From positions 1,602,001-1,666,000 of the forward strand of contig NZ_CP071869.1 in assembly GCF_017569185.1 (NCBI RefSeq): 64,000 nucleotides of DNA, read 5' to 3'. The notes below the pieces were generated by a model, which did not search any database, was not told the origin of the DNA, and saw nothing but the letters and a program-made list of their open reading frames with translations. Shown one piece after another: positions 53,512 to 62,799 of this stretch. Both the position numbers and the translations under genes were made by a program. Each line of letters begins with the position of its first letter. Within the stretch, counting starts at the first letter, position 1. This stretch comes from Polaribacter cellanae. Its GTDB lineage: Bacteria; Bacteroidota; Bacteroidia; Flavobacteriales; Flavobacteriaceae.

Positions 53512-53548
53512 AAAAACCAGCAAAGAAAATACTTTACTGGTTTTTTTA
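53512..53548 (-). terminator. terminator of TonB-receptor/DUF5689 operon
   Basis: AAAAAACCAG and CTGGTTTTTT arms around a 16-base loop, 13 bases past the DUF5689 stop on the minus strand, ending in a T-run. It also overlaps the region just before mce. Confidence 0.75.
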
Positions 53549-53560
53549 TATGTTAAAAAA

Positions 53561-55003
53561 CTATTTTTTTACGAGAATTTTAAAGTTATCAATTTCAAAA
53601 CCACCATCTATAGTACCTGTATTAGGTGGTGCGCTTCCACTATCGTCTCCACCAATATATTTAAACGCAATATATGCTTTTCCTGAAAAAGCACTTAAAT
53701 CTGTTGCGCCAGAATCTACCCAACTTTTAAAGTTTGTATCGTCTGAAACGATATTTGCGGGTAATTTAGACCAATTTGCTGTTGTTATGTTTGCTTTTGT
53801 ACCATCCCAATCTGTAGAAATTAAAAATTCTAACTCGCTATTATCTGCATAACGATTAGAAGATTGAAAGCTTACAAATTCTACATCTTGTGCATCTAAA
53901 TCTATACTTGGCGATATTAGCCACGCAATATTTGTTGGTTCACCAGAATTATAAGCTCCCATAGAAGCTATTTTACTTCCAGGGTTCCCACTATCAGTGG
54001 TCGTAAGTACTCTCCAATTAAAACGACCTTCTTCAGCAAAAGAAATCCAACCATTACCTTCTAAGGGATTTGAAGATGCCATAGATTCAAAATCTTCTTC
54101 GTAACTTGTTTTAAAATCATTAGCATCTAAAGGTGTACATCTATCTTTAGAAAAATCTATATCTGCAATGTCGTTTAAAGCTAAAACTACATCTCTCCCA
54201 TCGAATGTTTTTACAACTACTGCTTTTAAAGTTCCTGCTTTTTTTGGTAAAGTTCTTCGAGCAAAACTTGCAAAAGAACTTGTTTCTAGTTCGAAATTAC
54301 TATATCCAAAACCTTCACAACTTTGTAAAGTTCTTTTGGTGTCAAATCTATCATTATCATCAAAATAATTTTTTTCTCCTGCTATATTTGAAGGAAATTC
54401 AACATTATCTATTTGAACAAACATACCAACATTACTTTCAGAAATTTGAGATAAGCTTAACTTTAATGGTACAATTTTTTCTGTTTTTGTAGAGCGTAAC
54501 ATATTTTTTTCTATTTGATTTAAAGATAAGTTTACCAACTTATTTCCATCTGCTTTTCCACCAATTGCTGTAACACCATCTCTTGAACGTGTTTCTCCAA
54601 CAAATAAGCCTTCCAAGTTAATATAAACTTCTCTACCAATGTTGTATTTATTGTAGGTATCGTTTAGTTCTAAAACTACTTTAATTGCCTCTGTTGGGTT
54701 TTCTGGATTATCTTGTAAATAAATTTCTTTAAAAAAGTTACCTGATTTATCAGAAGAAGTTACATAGCCTTTTACCACTAGTTTATCTGTTATTTCTACA
54801 GGGGCACTTCCTGATGAAAAAAGTGATTTAACTTGAGAAATTGTTTTAATATCTATATTATCCGCTAATAGTTCGTTTAATTTAGCATTTTCTTCTACAC
54901 CTAAATTTTGTGGTACTGTAAAGTCTCCATCTTCTACACAAGAAGTAAAAGAAATTCCTGTAATAATGGCTATTACTAAGATGATTAATTTATTTGTTTT
55001 CAT
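53561..55003 (-). CDS. DUF5689 OB-fold-like surface lipoprotein
   Basis: 480 residues with lipobox FTSC (Cys22). The DUF5689 region (about 40-260) has VVKGYVTSSDKSGNFFKEIY then LQDNP and INLEGLFVGE, a strand pattern like nucleic-acid-binding OB folds (YhcR type). The C-terminal ~190 residues form a choice-of-anchor-J-like beta domain (FESMASSNPLEGNGW, WLISPSIDLDA, GGFEIDNFKILVKK). It lies 23 bases downstream of the TonB receptor, so it is probably its surface partner. Confidence 0.88.
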   Translation of the reverse strand: MKTNKLIILVIAIITGISFTSCVEDGDFTVPQNLGVEENAKLNELLADNIDIKTISQVKSLFSSGSAPVEITDKLVVKGYVTSSDKSGNFFKEIYLQDNPENPTEAIKVVLELNDTYNKYNIGREVYINLEGLFVGETRSRDGVTAIGGKADGNKLVNLSLNQIEKNMLRSTKTEKIVPLKLSLSQISESNVGMFVQIDNVEFPSNIAGEKNYFDDNDRFDTKRTLQSCEGFGYSNFELETSSFASFARRTLPKKAGTLKAVVVKTFDGRDVVLALNDIADIDFSKDRCTPLDANDFKTSYEEDFESMASSNPLEGNGWISFAEEGRFNWRVLTTTDSGNPGSKIASMGAYNSGEPTNIAWLISPSIDLDAQDVEFVSFQSSNRYADNSELEFLISTDWDGTKANITTANWSKLPANIVSDDTNFKSWVDSGATDLSAFSGKAYIAFKYIGGDDSGSAPPNTGTIDGGFEIDNFKILVKK

Positions 55004-55026
55004 TTTAATTTGTTTTAATATTTTTT

Positions 55027-57783
55027 TTAGAAACTAATGCTTACATTTAAAAAGTACGTTGTTCCTCTACCATACCAATATTTTGGTCCAAATTGTCTTA
55101 CAGGCAAACTAACATCTTCTTTTAATCTGTTATAATCAGATGCTCTTCCTTGCTCATAACCTCCTGTTTTGTATATTTCATTGAATAAGTTATTTACGGT
55201 TGCAAATAAACCAATATAATAATCGCCTATTTTCCAAGATTTACCTCCTATTAAATTTACGGACATATAGCTATCAAACTTTTCTTGTTTTAATAGTTCT
55301 TTTGCTATTTTGGGATCATAATTATTAAATGGTAATCCATCATTATCTTTATAAAAAGATGCTGTTCTTAATAATGGACTTACGTCTAGATAAGCTTCAT
55401 CAAAAAAGTTTGCTGTTGCTCCTATCCACCAATAATCTGGATCTCTGTATTCAAAACCAACAGAATAAGCTTTTTGTGGACCTGCTGCTAATTTATAATT
55501 TTTTAAATTTGCAGCTCCTTGTTCTCTTATTCCTTCTGGGTTATTATCATTTCCTTGATCTACAACTACAAAATCTTCTGCAGTTAGATACACATTTGGA
55601 TTATTATCATACGTATACTGGGCAATATTTGCAGCTCCTTTTAACTTAATTGTTGCTGTAATTTGTGCTTCTAAACCCAATTCTGCTCCAAAATGTTTTG
55701 TGTTTAAATCTGTAACTATTTCTTGTAAAAAGGTGTTTGTATTCGCTCCTTGTGAAAAGAAAAAGCCAATGTCTGTAGCATCCTTTATCTTTGTATAAAA
55801 CCCAGTTACTTTTGCTTGTAAATTTGGACTTCTTAAAATATAGCTAACATCTGTTGAAAATATTTTCTGGCTTGTAATATCTCTTACTTCAAAATTATTA
55901 CTTCTTGGATTAGAAAAAGAATTTCTTATTGTTGGTGCATCTGTAATATATGCCACATTAGCATCTATTAGATGACGCCCCGTTATTTTATAAGTTGCAC
56001 CAGCCTTTGCGCCATAGTTTGTAAAACTTAATTTTTTAGATTTTCCTAAAGAGTTGTCTGGAAAGCCTCCACTTTTATATAAACCTTCTCTTTGGTGAGA
56101 AGTTCTAGAAACATTTGCTGCAACATAAAAATCTACTTTATTATACTTAAATTGTGCTTGTGCAAATGCAGAAATAATATCTGAATTAATATTATAATTA
56201 TATTTAAATTTATCTCCTTTACCTACAATTCTATTTGGATTTAGTATATTGTTTTGAGCTTGGTCTTCTGTCTCTGCAAAGGGGTTTATGTCTAAATACC
56301 CATTTCCTCCAAGTAAATCTATAACTTCTGCAAAATTTCTAGATCTTAATTGTTTGTATTCTAATTTACTATTAAAGGTTATGTTGTTTGTAATTTCAGA
56401 ATTTAATATTGTATTTACGCTTAATTGTTTACTATCAATTCTGTCTTCATATAACACATACGCATTGCTTTGACCTTGTTGAGCAGTTGTAACATTGGCA
56501 TCGAAAATTCTATCCCAGTCAACTTGTCCATCATTTTGAAAGTTTTGTAGTGCATCATAAGCACCTTCTTTATCATCATTTGCTAAAAAACTACTTGGCA
56601 AATACTTATAATAAGTTGGGCTCGGATTTGCACCTCCATTGTAGTCGATACGACTATTTCCTATTTTACCAAATTGATATGCTACGTTTGTTTGTAAGGA
56701 AGTTTCTTGAGATATGTCCCAAAAATGATTTAACATTAAAATTGGTTCTTCTACTGTTTTAATTCTAGAATTTACTTTTCTACCATTTAAATTCCCCCAA
56801 TATTCGTTGTATTCGATTCCTTTTAAATCGAAAACTTCCTGTGTGTTTGGAGAAGATTTACCTCTTCTATTTGGTGTAAATATAGAGGTAAAGCTAAGAC
56901 TATGATGGTCGTTAATTTTCTTTTCTACAGAAGCAAAAAGAGAATAGGCATTATAGGTTGTCCCTTTATTAAAACCTTCTAAACCTGCTCTTCTACTTCC
57001 AGAAAATGTCATTGCCCACCCCCCTTCTAACATTCCTGTAGAATAGGTGGTCATGGCTCTGTGTTGGTAACTTCTGTTGGAAGAAGAGTAAGAAATTCTA
57101 ACTCCAGGTCTTTGTTGAGATGCTCTAGTATTTATATTTGTAGAACCTAGAACACCACCAAAAGTAAAATTAGATGGAGACAATCCATTGCTAAATTCTT
57201 GGTTTCTTAACACATCGTTTAAACCACCCCAATTACTCCACTGTGCTCTACCATCGTAAATTTTGTTCATTTCTATTCCATTGATAAGTACTTTTCCATT
57301 TCCAGAATCTAACCCTTTAATTCTAAAGAAAGAAGAACTAAACTCGAAAGCGGCAGATCTTAAAAAAACATCTCTTGTTGCTTGTAGCAAACCAGAAATA
57401 TTGTCTGCTGCGCTTGCCTCTCCATTCAATTCGTCATCTGTAATGGTAATTAAACTTAAGTCTTGATCTTCTGTAATGTCTTTAAAAAACAAAATAGTAC
57501 CTAAATCTACAACATTACCAGAAAACTCTACAGGAAAATTTTGCGTTTCGTAACCTGCTAATTTAATCTCTACAATATAATTGCCATTAGAAATACCTGT
57601 AAGATTAAATACACCATCTGCACCTGTTACTTTACTAATGGTTGTACTTTTTACGGTTACTAAGACACTTTGTAGAGGGTTTTCAGAATCGCCATCTACA
57701 ACAATTCCCTTTACAACATTTTGTGCTTGTAGGAGTGCTGTACAGCAGAAAAGCAAAAACATTGATAGAAAAATTTTTCTCAT
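55027..57783 (-). CDS. TonB-dependent outer-membrane receptor
   Basis: 918 residues. Signal peptide (FLLFCCTALLQAQ), a carboxypeptidase-regulatory-like domain (about 22-100: VKGIVVDGDSENPLQSVLVTVKS), a plug (DVFLRSAAFEFSSSFFRIKG, KVLINGIEMNK) and a beta-barrel with the terminal aromatic strand TYFLNVSISF. It imports an unknown large substrate with TonB energy. The operon contains a DUF5689 lipoprotein, and an exported nuclease is divergent, which points to nucleic acid or phosphate uptake (inference). Confidence 0.93.
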   Translation of the reverse strand: MRKIFLSMFLLFCCTALLQAQNVVKGIVVDGDSENPLQSVLVTVKSTTISKVTGADGVFNLTGISNGNYIVEIKLAGYETQNFPVEFSGNVVDLGTILFFKDITEDQDLSLITITDDELNGEASAADNISGLLQATRDVFLRSAAFEFSSSFFRIKGLDSGNGKVLINGIEMNKIYDGRAQWSNWGGLNDVLRNQEFSNGLSPSNFTFGGVLGSTNINTRASQQRPGVRISYSSSNRSYQHRAMTTYSTGMLEGGWAMTFSGSRRAGLEGFNKGTTYNAYSLFASVEKKINDHHSLSFTSIFTPNRRGKSSPNTQEVFDLKGIEYNEYWGNLNGRKVNSRIKTVEEPILMLNHFWDISQETSLQTNVAYQFGKIGNSRIDYNGGANPSPTYYKYLPSSFLANDDKEGAYDALQNFQNDGQVDWDRIFDANVTTAQQGQSNAYVLYEDRIDSKQLSVNTILNSEITNNITFNSKLEYKQLRSRNFAEVIDLLGGNGYLDINPFAETEDQAQNNILNPNRIVGKGDKFKYNYNINSDIISAFAQAQFKYNKVDFYVAANVSRTSHQREGLYKSGGFPDNSLGKSKKLSFTNYGAKAGATYKITGRHLIDANVAYITDAPTIRNSFSNPRSNNFEVRDITSQKIFSTDVSYILRSPNLQAKVTGFYTKIKDATDIGFFFSQGANTNTFLQEIVTDLNTKHFGAELGLEAQITATIKLKGAANIAQYTYDNNPNVYLTAEDFVVVDQGNDNNPEGIREQGAANLKNYKLAAGPQKAYSVGFEYRDPDYWWIGATANFFDEAYLDVSPLLRTASFYKDNDGLPFNNYDPKIAKELLKQEKFDSYMSVNLIGGKSWKIGDYYIGLFATVNNLFNEIYKTGGYEQGRASDYNRLKEDVSLPVRQFGPKYWYGRGTTYFLNVSISF

Positions 57784-57829
57784 AAAAGTTTGTTTGAATA
57801 TTTATATTATTTTTACATTAAAATATATG

Positions 57830-57858
57830 CAAAATTAACACTTTTTAACAAACACCAA
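57830..57858 (-). promoter_or_regulatory. promoter of TonB-receptor operon (TTG-N18-TAATTTTG)
   Basis: On the minus strand TTG (57858-57856) and TAATTTTG (57837-57830) are 18 bases apart, matching the Bacteroidetes consensus. Confidence 0.7.
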
Positions 57859-57881
57859 TGTTAAAATACCATTATATAATT

Positions 57882-57909
57882 TTGACCTAAATTTTGTTTT
57901 ATATGTTTG
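57882..57909 (+). promoter_or_regulatory. promoter of exported nuclease gene (TTG-N17-TATGTTTG)
   Basis: TTG at 57882-57884 and TATGTTTG at 57902-57909, 17 bases apart; the ATG at 57930 follows 20 bases later. It faces away from the TonB-receptor promoter 24 bases to the left. Confidence 0.7.
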
Positions 57910-57929
57910 CAAACATAAATTATACAGTA

Positions 57930-58985
57930 ATGAATAAAAATATTGCTACTTTCTTAGTACTTCTATTAACTGTTTTCGCTACTTTTTCTCAGAAAAAAGG
58001 AAAGAAATATAACATTAGAACTATCGCTTTTTATAACTTAGAAAACCTTTTTGATACTATAAACGATACTTCTATTAACGATGAGGCTAGCCCAATGATG
58101 GAATTAAAAGCAAATCGTTCTAAAGTTTATTGGGACAAAATTGATAAATTGGGTAGTGTAATCTCTAAAATTGGTTTAGACAAAGCAAAAACAAGCCCTG
58201 CCATAATAGGGGTTGCTGAAGTTGAAAATTTAAGTGTTTTAGAAGATTTGGTAAAATCGAAACATTTGGCGAAAAAACATTATGGTATTATCCATTACGA
58301 TTCTCCAGATAAAAGAGGCATTGATGTGGCTTTACTATATCAAAAAAGATATTTTAAACCTGTTTTTCATCAAACATTTAATCCTAATATTTATAGAGAA
58401 AACAGGAAAGTGTATACAAGGGATCAATTATTAGTCTCTGGTTATTTAGATGACGAATTAATTCATCTAATTGTAAACCACTGGCCTTCTAGAAGTGGTG
58501 GAGAAGCTAAAAGCAGGCCTTTAAGAGAAAAAGCGGCTTACCAAAACACTAAAATAATTGCACAAATTAGAGATAAAGACCCGAATGCCAAAATTTTAAT
58601 AATGGGAGACTTTAACGACGACCCAATTAATTCTAGCTTTAAAAAAGTTTTGAAAACAAAAAGTAGAAAGAAAAATGTCGAAGAAAATGATATATACAAC
58701 CCTTATGAAGATTTGCATAGAAGAGGCTTTAATACATTAGCTTACAGAGATAATTTAAACCTTTTTGATATGATTTTAATCTCGTCGCCTTTATTAGATA
58801 AAGGAAAAAAAGACTTCTCTAACTACAAAATGTTTCAGGCAAATATTTTTAACAAACGCTTTTTAAGTCAGAAAAAAGGAAGGTATAAAGGATATCCTTT
58901 TAGAAGTTTTTCTAATGGAGGTTACACTGGAGGTTATTCAGATCATTTTCCAGTATATATGTATTTGATTAAAGAGAAAAAATAG
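57930..58985 (+). CDS. secreted endonuclease/exonuclease/phosphatase family protein
   Basis: 351 residues from ATG 57930; upstream in-frame TTG and ATG codons overlap the promoter box. A signal peptide (IATFLVLLLTVFATFSQ) precedes the EEP (DNase I-like) fold: AFYNLENLFDT, IGVAEVENL (catalytic Glu), VNHWPSR, ILIMGDFNDDP (Asp/Asn) and YSDHFPVYM (final Asp-His). Members cut DNA, RNA or phosphodiesters. Its position divergent to a TonB receptor and DUF5689 lipoprotein suggests extracellular nucleic acid use. Confidence 0.92.
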   Translation: MNKNIATFLVLLLTVFATFSQKKGKKYNIRTIAFYNLENLFDTINDTSINDEASPMMELKANRSKVYWDKIDKLGSVISKIGLDKAKTSPAIIGVAEVENLSVLEDLVKSKHLAKKHYGIIHYDSPDKRGIDVALLYQKRYFKPVFHQTFNPNIYRENRKVYTRDQLLVSGYLDDELIHLIVNHWPSRSGGEAKSRPLREKAAYQNTKIIAQIRDKDPNAKILIMGDFNDDPINSSFKKVLKTKSRKKNVEENDIYNPYEDLHRRGFNTLAYRDNLNLFDMILISSPLLDKGKKDFSNYKMFQANIFNKRFLSQKKGRYKGYPFRSFSNGGYTGGYSDHFPVYMYLIKEKK

Positions 58986-59042
58986 TTTTTTAGAAAAATA
59001 AATCAAGATTTAAAAAAGAAACTCGAAACTTAATCTAAAATG

Positions 59043-59077
59043 AAAAAACCCAAAACTTTTAGAGTTTTGGGTTTTTC
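59043..59077. terminator. bidirectional terminator between nuclease and rng
   Basis: AAAAAACCCAAAACT pairs with AGTTTTGGGTTTTT around a short TTTAG loop, between convergent genes; A and T runs on both sides serve both directions. Confidence 0.85.
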
Positions 59078-59107
59078 TTTGATAAAAAATTATTGCCTTA
59101 TTATCGT

Positions 59108-60637
59108 TTAATCTTTTACAGATTTAAATTGATAATGTAAGTAAGTGTAAGCATCTCTAGGTATAATTGTAATCCACTTTTTGTGTTTTAAATACCATTT
59201 AAAACGAATAGAATTAATGCCTTTTAATAGATAAGCAGCAATAAAAGGATGCAAATGTAATTGAATCTTTTTATTCTTTGGATTAGAAATAAATTTTTCT
59301 AAATCTGCTTCAATCTTGTCTAATAAGACAATTGGCGCTTCTACTTCTCCATTTTTGTTTGGATTGGTTTCGGTAGTTTTTATACTTAACTCTGGTCTTA
59401 CCCTTTGTCTTGTAATTTGTACCAATCCAAATTTACTTGGAGGTAATATTTTGTGTTTTGTTCTATCTAAAGCCATTTGCTCTTTTAAATGCTGATACAG
59501 TTTGTTTCTATTTTCTGCTTTGTGCATATCAATAAAATCTACCACTATAATTCCTCCCATATCACGCAATTGTAATTGACGTGCTATTTCTGTAGCTGAA
59601 ATTAGATTTACTTCTAATGCTGTATCTTCTTGAGAGCCTGCTTTATTCGAACGATTTCCACTGTTTACATCTATAACATGTAAAGCTTCTGTATGCTCTA
59701 TAACTAAATAGGCACCTTTGCTCATGGAAACAGTTTTTCCAAACGATGTTTTAATTTGTCTTTCTATTCCATATTTTTCGAAAATTGGAGTTTCAGATCT
59801 GTGTAGCTTTACAATACTCTCCTTTTCGGGATAAATTTCTTGTAAATACTCTTTAATTTCTACTTTCAGTGTTTCATCATTTGTTACAATGTTTGTAAAA
59901 GAATCGTTCATAACATCTCTTAAAATAGAAGATGCTCTGTTCAATTCACTCAATATTTTTGTTGGTGTATTTGTGTTTGCGATTCGCTTACACATGGTTT
60001 TCCATCGTTCTAATGAGTTTTGCAAATCTTTATCTAATTCTGCGACTTTTTTGTCTTCTGCTACAGTTCTTAGAATAACGCCAAAACCTTTTGGTCTTAT
60101 GCTCTTTGCTAATCTTTTTAAGCGTTCTTTTTCTTTTGGGTTTTCTATTTTTTGCGAAACAGAAACTCTGTTAGAAAAAGGAACTAAAACTAAAAATCTA
60201 CCAGCTATAGAAAGTTCGGAACTTAATCTTGGTCCTTTTGTAGAAATTGGTTCTTTTACAATTTGTACTAACAGGTTTTGTCCTGTTTTTAATACTTTGT
60301 TAATACTACCGTCTTTGTTGATGTCTTCCTCAAATCGGAAGTTCTTTAAAGTGAATTCTTTATACTTACCTGTGCTTACTTTCTTAATGAATGAGTTTAA
60401 TGAGTTTACTTGCGCGCCTAAATCGTGATAATGTAAAAACCCATCTTTTGGGTATCCTACATTTACAAAGGCTGCATTTAAACCTGTTAACACTTTTCCT
60501 ATTTTGGCTAAAAAAATATCGCCAACAGAGAATTTGTTGTCAGTTGTTTCATTATTTAATTCAATAAGTTTTCCATCTCTTAATAAGGCAAAATCAATAT
60601 CAGATGAATTTGAACGAATTATTAATTCTGTTTTCAT
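59108..60637 (-). CDS. rng: ribonuclease G (Rne/Rng family)
   Basis: 509 residues. N-terminal S1 domain (VGDIFLAKIGKVLTGLNAAFV), then the RNase E/G catalytic region with LVIEHTEALHVIDVNSGNRS and GIIVVDFIDM giving the two metal-binding Asp residues. It cuts single-stranded, AU-rich RNA and matures 16S rRNA 5' ends. The zinc-link cysteines of RNase E are not seen, consistent with RNase G. Its leader contains two strong stems just before the start. Confidence 0.95.
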   Translation of the reverse strand: MKTELIIRSNSSDIDFALLRDGKLIELNNETTDNKFSVGDIFLAKIGKVLTGLNAAFVNVGYPKDGFLHYHDLGAQVNSLNSFIKKVSTGKYKEFTLKNFRFEEDINKDGSINKVLKTGQNLLVQIVKEPISTKGPRLSSELSIAGRFLVLVPFSNRVSVSQKIENPKEKERLKRLAKSIRPKGFGVILRTVAEDKKVAELDKDLQNSLERWKTMCKRIANTNTPTKILSELNRASSILRDVMNDSFTNIVTNDETLKVEIKEYLQEIYPEKESIVKLHRSETPIFEKYGIERQIKTSFGKTVSMSKGAYLVIEHTEALHVIDVNSGNRSNKAGSQEDTALEVNLISATEIARQLQLRDMGGIIVVDFIDMHKAENRNKLYQHLKEQMALDRTKHKILPPSKFGLVQITRQRVRPELSIKTTETNPNKNGEVEAPIVLLDKIEADLEKFISNPKNKKIQLHLHPFIAAYLLKGINSIRFKWYLKHKKWITIIPRDAYTYLHYQFKSVKD

Positions 60638-60788
60638 GCTGAATTTGGTTTTAACACTGCACGTAATTGTGCAGATGGATTAATATTGTCAGGTATTTTT
60701 AAATACCGTGCGAAGATTTTCTGCGCTAGCAGTTGTTAAATCTTCAAATGTCAATGAACGTTTTTGTTTTTTCGCTAAACAATAAGCG
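60638..60788 (-). promoter_or_regulatory. structured rng leader
   Basis: The minus-strand leader contains CTGCAC/GTGCAG (60657-60674), GGTATTT/AAATACC (60692-60707) and TTCGCT/AGCGAA (60771-60790). The first two are within 70 bases of the rng ATG. RNase E is known to control itself through leader stems in E. coli; a similar feedback here is inference. Confidence 0.4.
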
Positions 60789-60809
60789 AAAAAGTAAGCA
60801 TTAGCTTAC
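60789..60809 (-). terminator. hairpin overlapping stop of mS38-like gene
   Basis: Minus-strand GTAAGC-TAAT-GCTTAC (60809-60794) followed by TTTTT. The stem includes the TAA stop codon. The T-run is also the arm of the next stem (TTCGCT/AGCGAA), so two folds compete. Confidence 0.65.
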
Positions 60810-60898
60810 TTTTTTTTCTTGTGTCTATTTGCTCTAGCTCTTTTCTTTCTTTTGTGTGTAGAGATTTTTGCTCTCTTTCTTTTTTTACCACTTGGCAT
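60806..60898 (-). CDS. 30-residue AURKAIP1/COX24 (mS38-like) basic protein
   Basis: A 30-codon ORF starts MPSGKKRKR, continues with AKISTHKRKKR and ends RANRHKKKK. More than half the residues are Lys, Arg or His. The pattern matches the very short bacterial members of the AURKAIP1/COX24 C-terminal family, whose mitochondrial homologue mS38 is a small-subunit ribosomal protein; I recall the same peptide in many Bacteroidetes. It likely binds rRNA. It lies between HU and rng on the same strand, 48 bases after HU. Confidence 0.85.
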   Translation of the reverse strand: MPSGKKRKRAKISTHKRKKRARANRHKKKK

Positions 60899-60946
60899 AA
60901 TGCTTGTTGTTTTTTAAACCAATTTAAGGTTTAGATTAGTATTGTG

Positions 60947-61237
60947 TTACTTAACAGCTACTTTACTTTTTACTCCTTCAGTAAAAGTTTTCGCTGGTTT
61001 AAAAGCTGGAATGTTGTGAGCTGGAATCTTAATAGTTGTATTTTTAGAAATATTTCTACCAGTTTTTTCTGCTCTTGTTTTAATAATAAAACTACCAAAA
61101 CCTCTTAAATAAACGTTGTCACCATTTTCTAATGCATCCTTTACCTCAGTCATAAATGCTTCTACAGTTGCCAAAACATCTGTTTTTTCAATTCCTGATT
61201 TCTCTGAAATTTTCGATACGATATCTGCTTTCGTCAT
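60947..61237 (-). CDS. hup: HU-family DNA-binding protein
   Basis: 96 residues. MTKADIVSKISEKSGIEKTDV, the conserved GFGSF turn, and the DNA-binding arm with RAEKTGRNISKNTTIKIPAHNIPAFKP-type sequence (RNI..TIKIPA..IPAFKP) show an HU/IHF protein that bends and compacts DNA. A short C-terminal extension VKSKVAVK follows the usual end. A good TTG-N17-TATATTTG promoter lies about 50 bases upstream. Confidence 0.96.
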   Translation of the reverse strand: MTKADIVSKISEKSGIEKTDVLATVEAFMTEVKDALENGDNVYLRGFGSFIIKTRAEKTGRNISKNTTIKIPAHNIPAFKPAKTFTEGVKSKVAVK

Positions 61238-61287
61238 GTCTCTATTTTTACTATATTTTTATTAATTTAATCTCAAAAATGCGGATG

Positions 61288-61315
61288 CAAATATATGATA
61301 ATTAATCTATTCCAA
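61288..61315 (-). promoter_or_regulatory. promoter for HU gene (TTG-N17-TATATTTG)
   Basis: Minus-strand TTG at 61315-61313 and TATATTTG at 61295-61288, spaced 17 bases: full consensus. Confidence 0.7.
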
Positions 61316-61432
61316 AAACAATAACTTAAATAATAACGAAAGTTTTCTTAAAAAAATTCTGGTATATAAAATTTCATTTTAATTCATATACATAAGATGA
61401 CTTCATTTAGAGAGTTCTTTTACATTTTATAA

Positions 61433-61462
61433 AAAAGCCAGTATAAATTTATACTGGCTTTT
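61433..61462 (-). terminator. terminator of SusD/DUF4302 operon
   Basis: AAAAGCCAGTATAAA / TTTATACTGGCTTTT is a perfect 15-bp palindrome, with TTTTTT following on the minus strand, about 70 bases past the DUF4302 stop. Confidence 0.85.
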
Positions 61463-61529
61463 GAAATTTGTTTGTATTTAGTTTAAACTAATGTTTAGAC
61501 TTAAGTATTATATTTTTTAATAATATTAC

Positions 61530-62795
61530 TTACCTTCTAATTGTAAACCAAACATCTGGGTTTGATTTACTGGTTAATTTAATTGAAGTTGGGTTGTCTG
61601 AAGGTGTTTTTTCTAATTCGTATGGAGCATTATCTACAATTAAAGCTATTAAAGGATCAAGATGTTTATAAAATCTCCAGTTATAAGCACCTACAGATCT
61701 AGTAATGTTTAACATCTCCAAATCTGGATATGCTGCTGAAAAAGATGGAGTGTATTCTGCCCAGTAACCAGCACCAGTTGTTGGGTCAGAAAAAGATCGA
61801 AATAAAATACCAGCAGGAGTATCACGGAAAGTATTCCCAAAACGAATAGTTGTAGATAGTGTTTCTGAATATATGCTAGTATTACTTTTTGAAATAGCAT
61901 TGAAAGTCTTAGAAAACTCTTTAGACACTTCTCCAACAACACCAACCCTTATTCTCCAGTTTTGATTCACGTCAAAAGGTGTACTCAAAATAAAAATAGA
62001 AAACTTACCATCTTCTGATACAAACTTATTTCTTTTATCATTTAAAGTGAGCTCACTATATGACATACCATTATCCGCAACTACAGAAGGGCTTATCAAA
62101 ATTCCTGTAGATGAAAATCCAATTCCAAAATTTGTTTTTTTAACTTTAGAATTTTTATTGGTTGCAAACCTTCTAATATTATTATAGCTAAAAAAATTAA
62201 CTTCTTTATTAACTTCATAGGCTAAAGACTGTCCAGTTATAAGGTTTCTAATAGTAGCATTTTTTCTAATATCTGTCCAATCATTTGCAGTAGCTTTTTT
62301 AAATCGAATTTCTTTAAAAGCTTTTACATCTCTAAAAAGTAAGTCTTCACCATCTTTACCATAATAACTAAAATCAAAGGCACCTCTATAACCCTGCCCT
62401 TTAAATGGTCCGTTATTTGAGTCTGATAACTTATGTATTGGACCTCTCGTTGTAAAAGATAATTGTACTGTTGTACCAATGTTAATATCATATTCACTTT
62501 CTTTAACGCTTGTATCTGATGTTAAATCTGAAGCAGTACTAACTTTTCCATCTTTTTTAAACTTAAATAAAAAAGTATAACCGCCTAAAGACGAATCATC
62601 TGTAAAATAAGTCGCATGCCAACCATTTTCTGCTGATGTTAATAAAGAACTAAGTTCTTTTTCTTTAGCATTAAACCTTTTTGTTGCTGATTGATCAAAC
62701 AGCTCTTTTGTTTCAGTTTGTTGACATGAACTAAATGCAATAATACATAAATTAAAAAGGGCTAGTGTTTTAAATATTTTTTTATACTTTTTCAT
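61530..62795 (-). CDS. DUF4302 lipoprotein
   Basis: 421 residues with lipobox FSSC (Cys24). ELSSLLTSAENGWHATYFTDDS near 48-70 and the following FLFKFKKDGKVS strand are typical of DUF4302, a family found in Bacteroidetes beside SusD and a zinc metallopeptidase. The beta-rich remainder has no recognised catalytic residues. Five bases separate it from the metallopeptidase gene. Likely a surface binding lipoprotein of the uptake system. Confidence 0.9.
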   Translation of the reverse strand: MKKYKKIFKTLALFNLCIIAFSSCQQTETKELFDQSATKRFNAKEKELSSLLTSAENGWHATYFTDDSSLGGYTFLFKFKKDGKVSTASDLTSDTSVKESEYDINIGTTVQLSFTTRGPIHKLSDSNNGPFKGQGYRGAFDFSYYGKDGEDLLFRDVKAFKEIRFKKATANDWTDIRKNATIRNLITGQSLAYEVNKEVNFFSYNNIRRFATNKNSKVKKTNFGIGFSSTGILISPSVVADNGMSYSELTLNDKRNKFVSEDGKFSIFILSTPFDVNQNWRIRVGVVGEVSKEFSKTFNAISKSNTSIYSETLSTTIRFGNTFRDTPAGILFRSFSDPTTGAGYWAEYTPSFSAAYPDLEMLNITRSVGAYNWRFYKHLDPLIALIVDNAPYELEKTPSDNPTSIKLTSKSNPDVWFTIRR

Positions 62796-62799
62796 AATT

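Noticed and set aside
54205..54492. Leu/Phe-rich plus-strand ORF
   Set aside because: It is the antisense shadow of the DUF5689 gene and has no promoter or homology signature.
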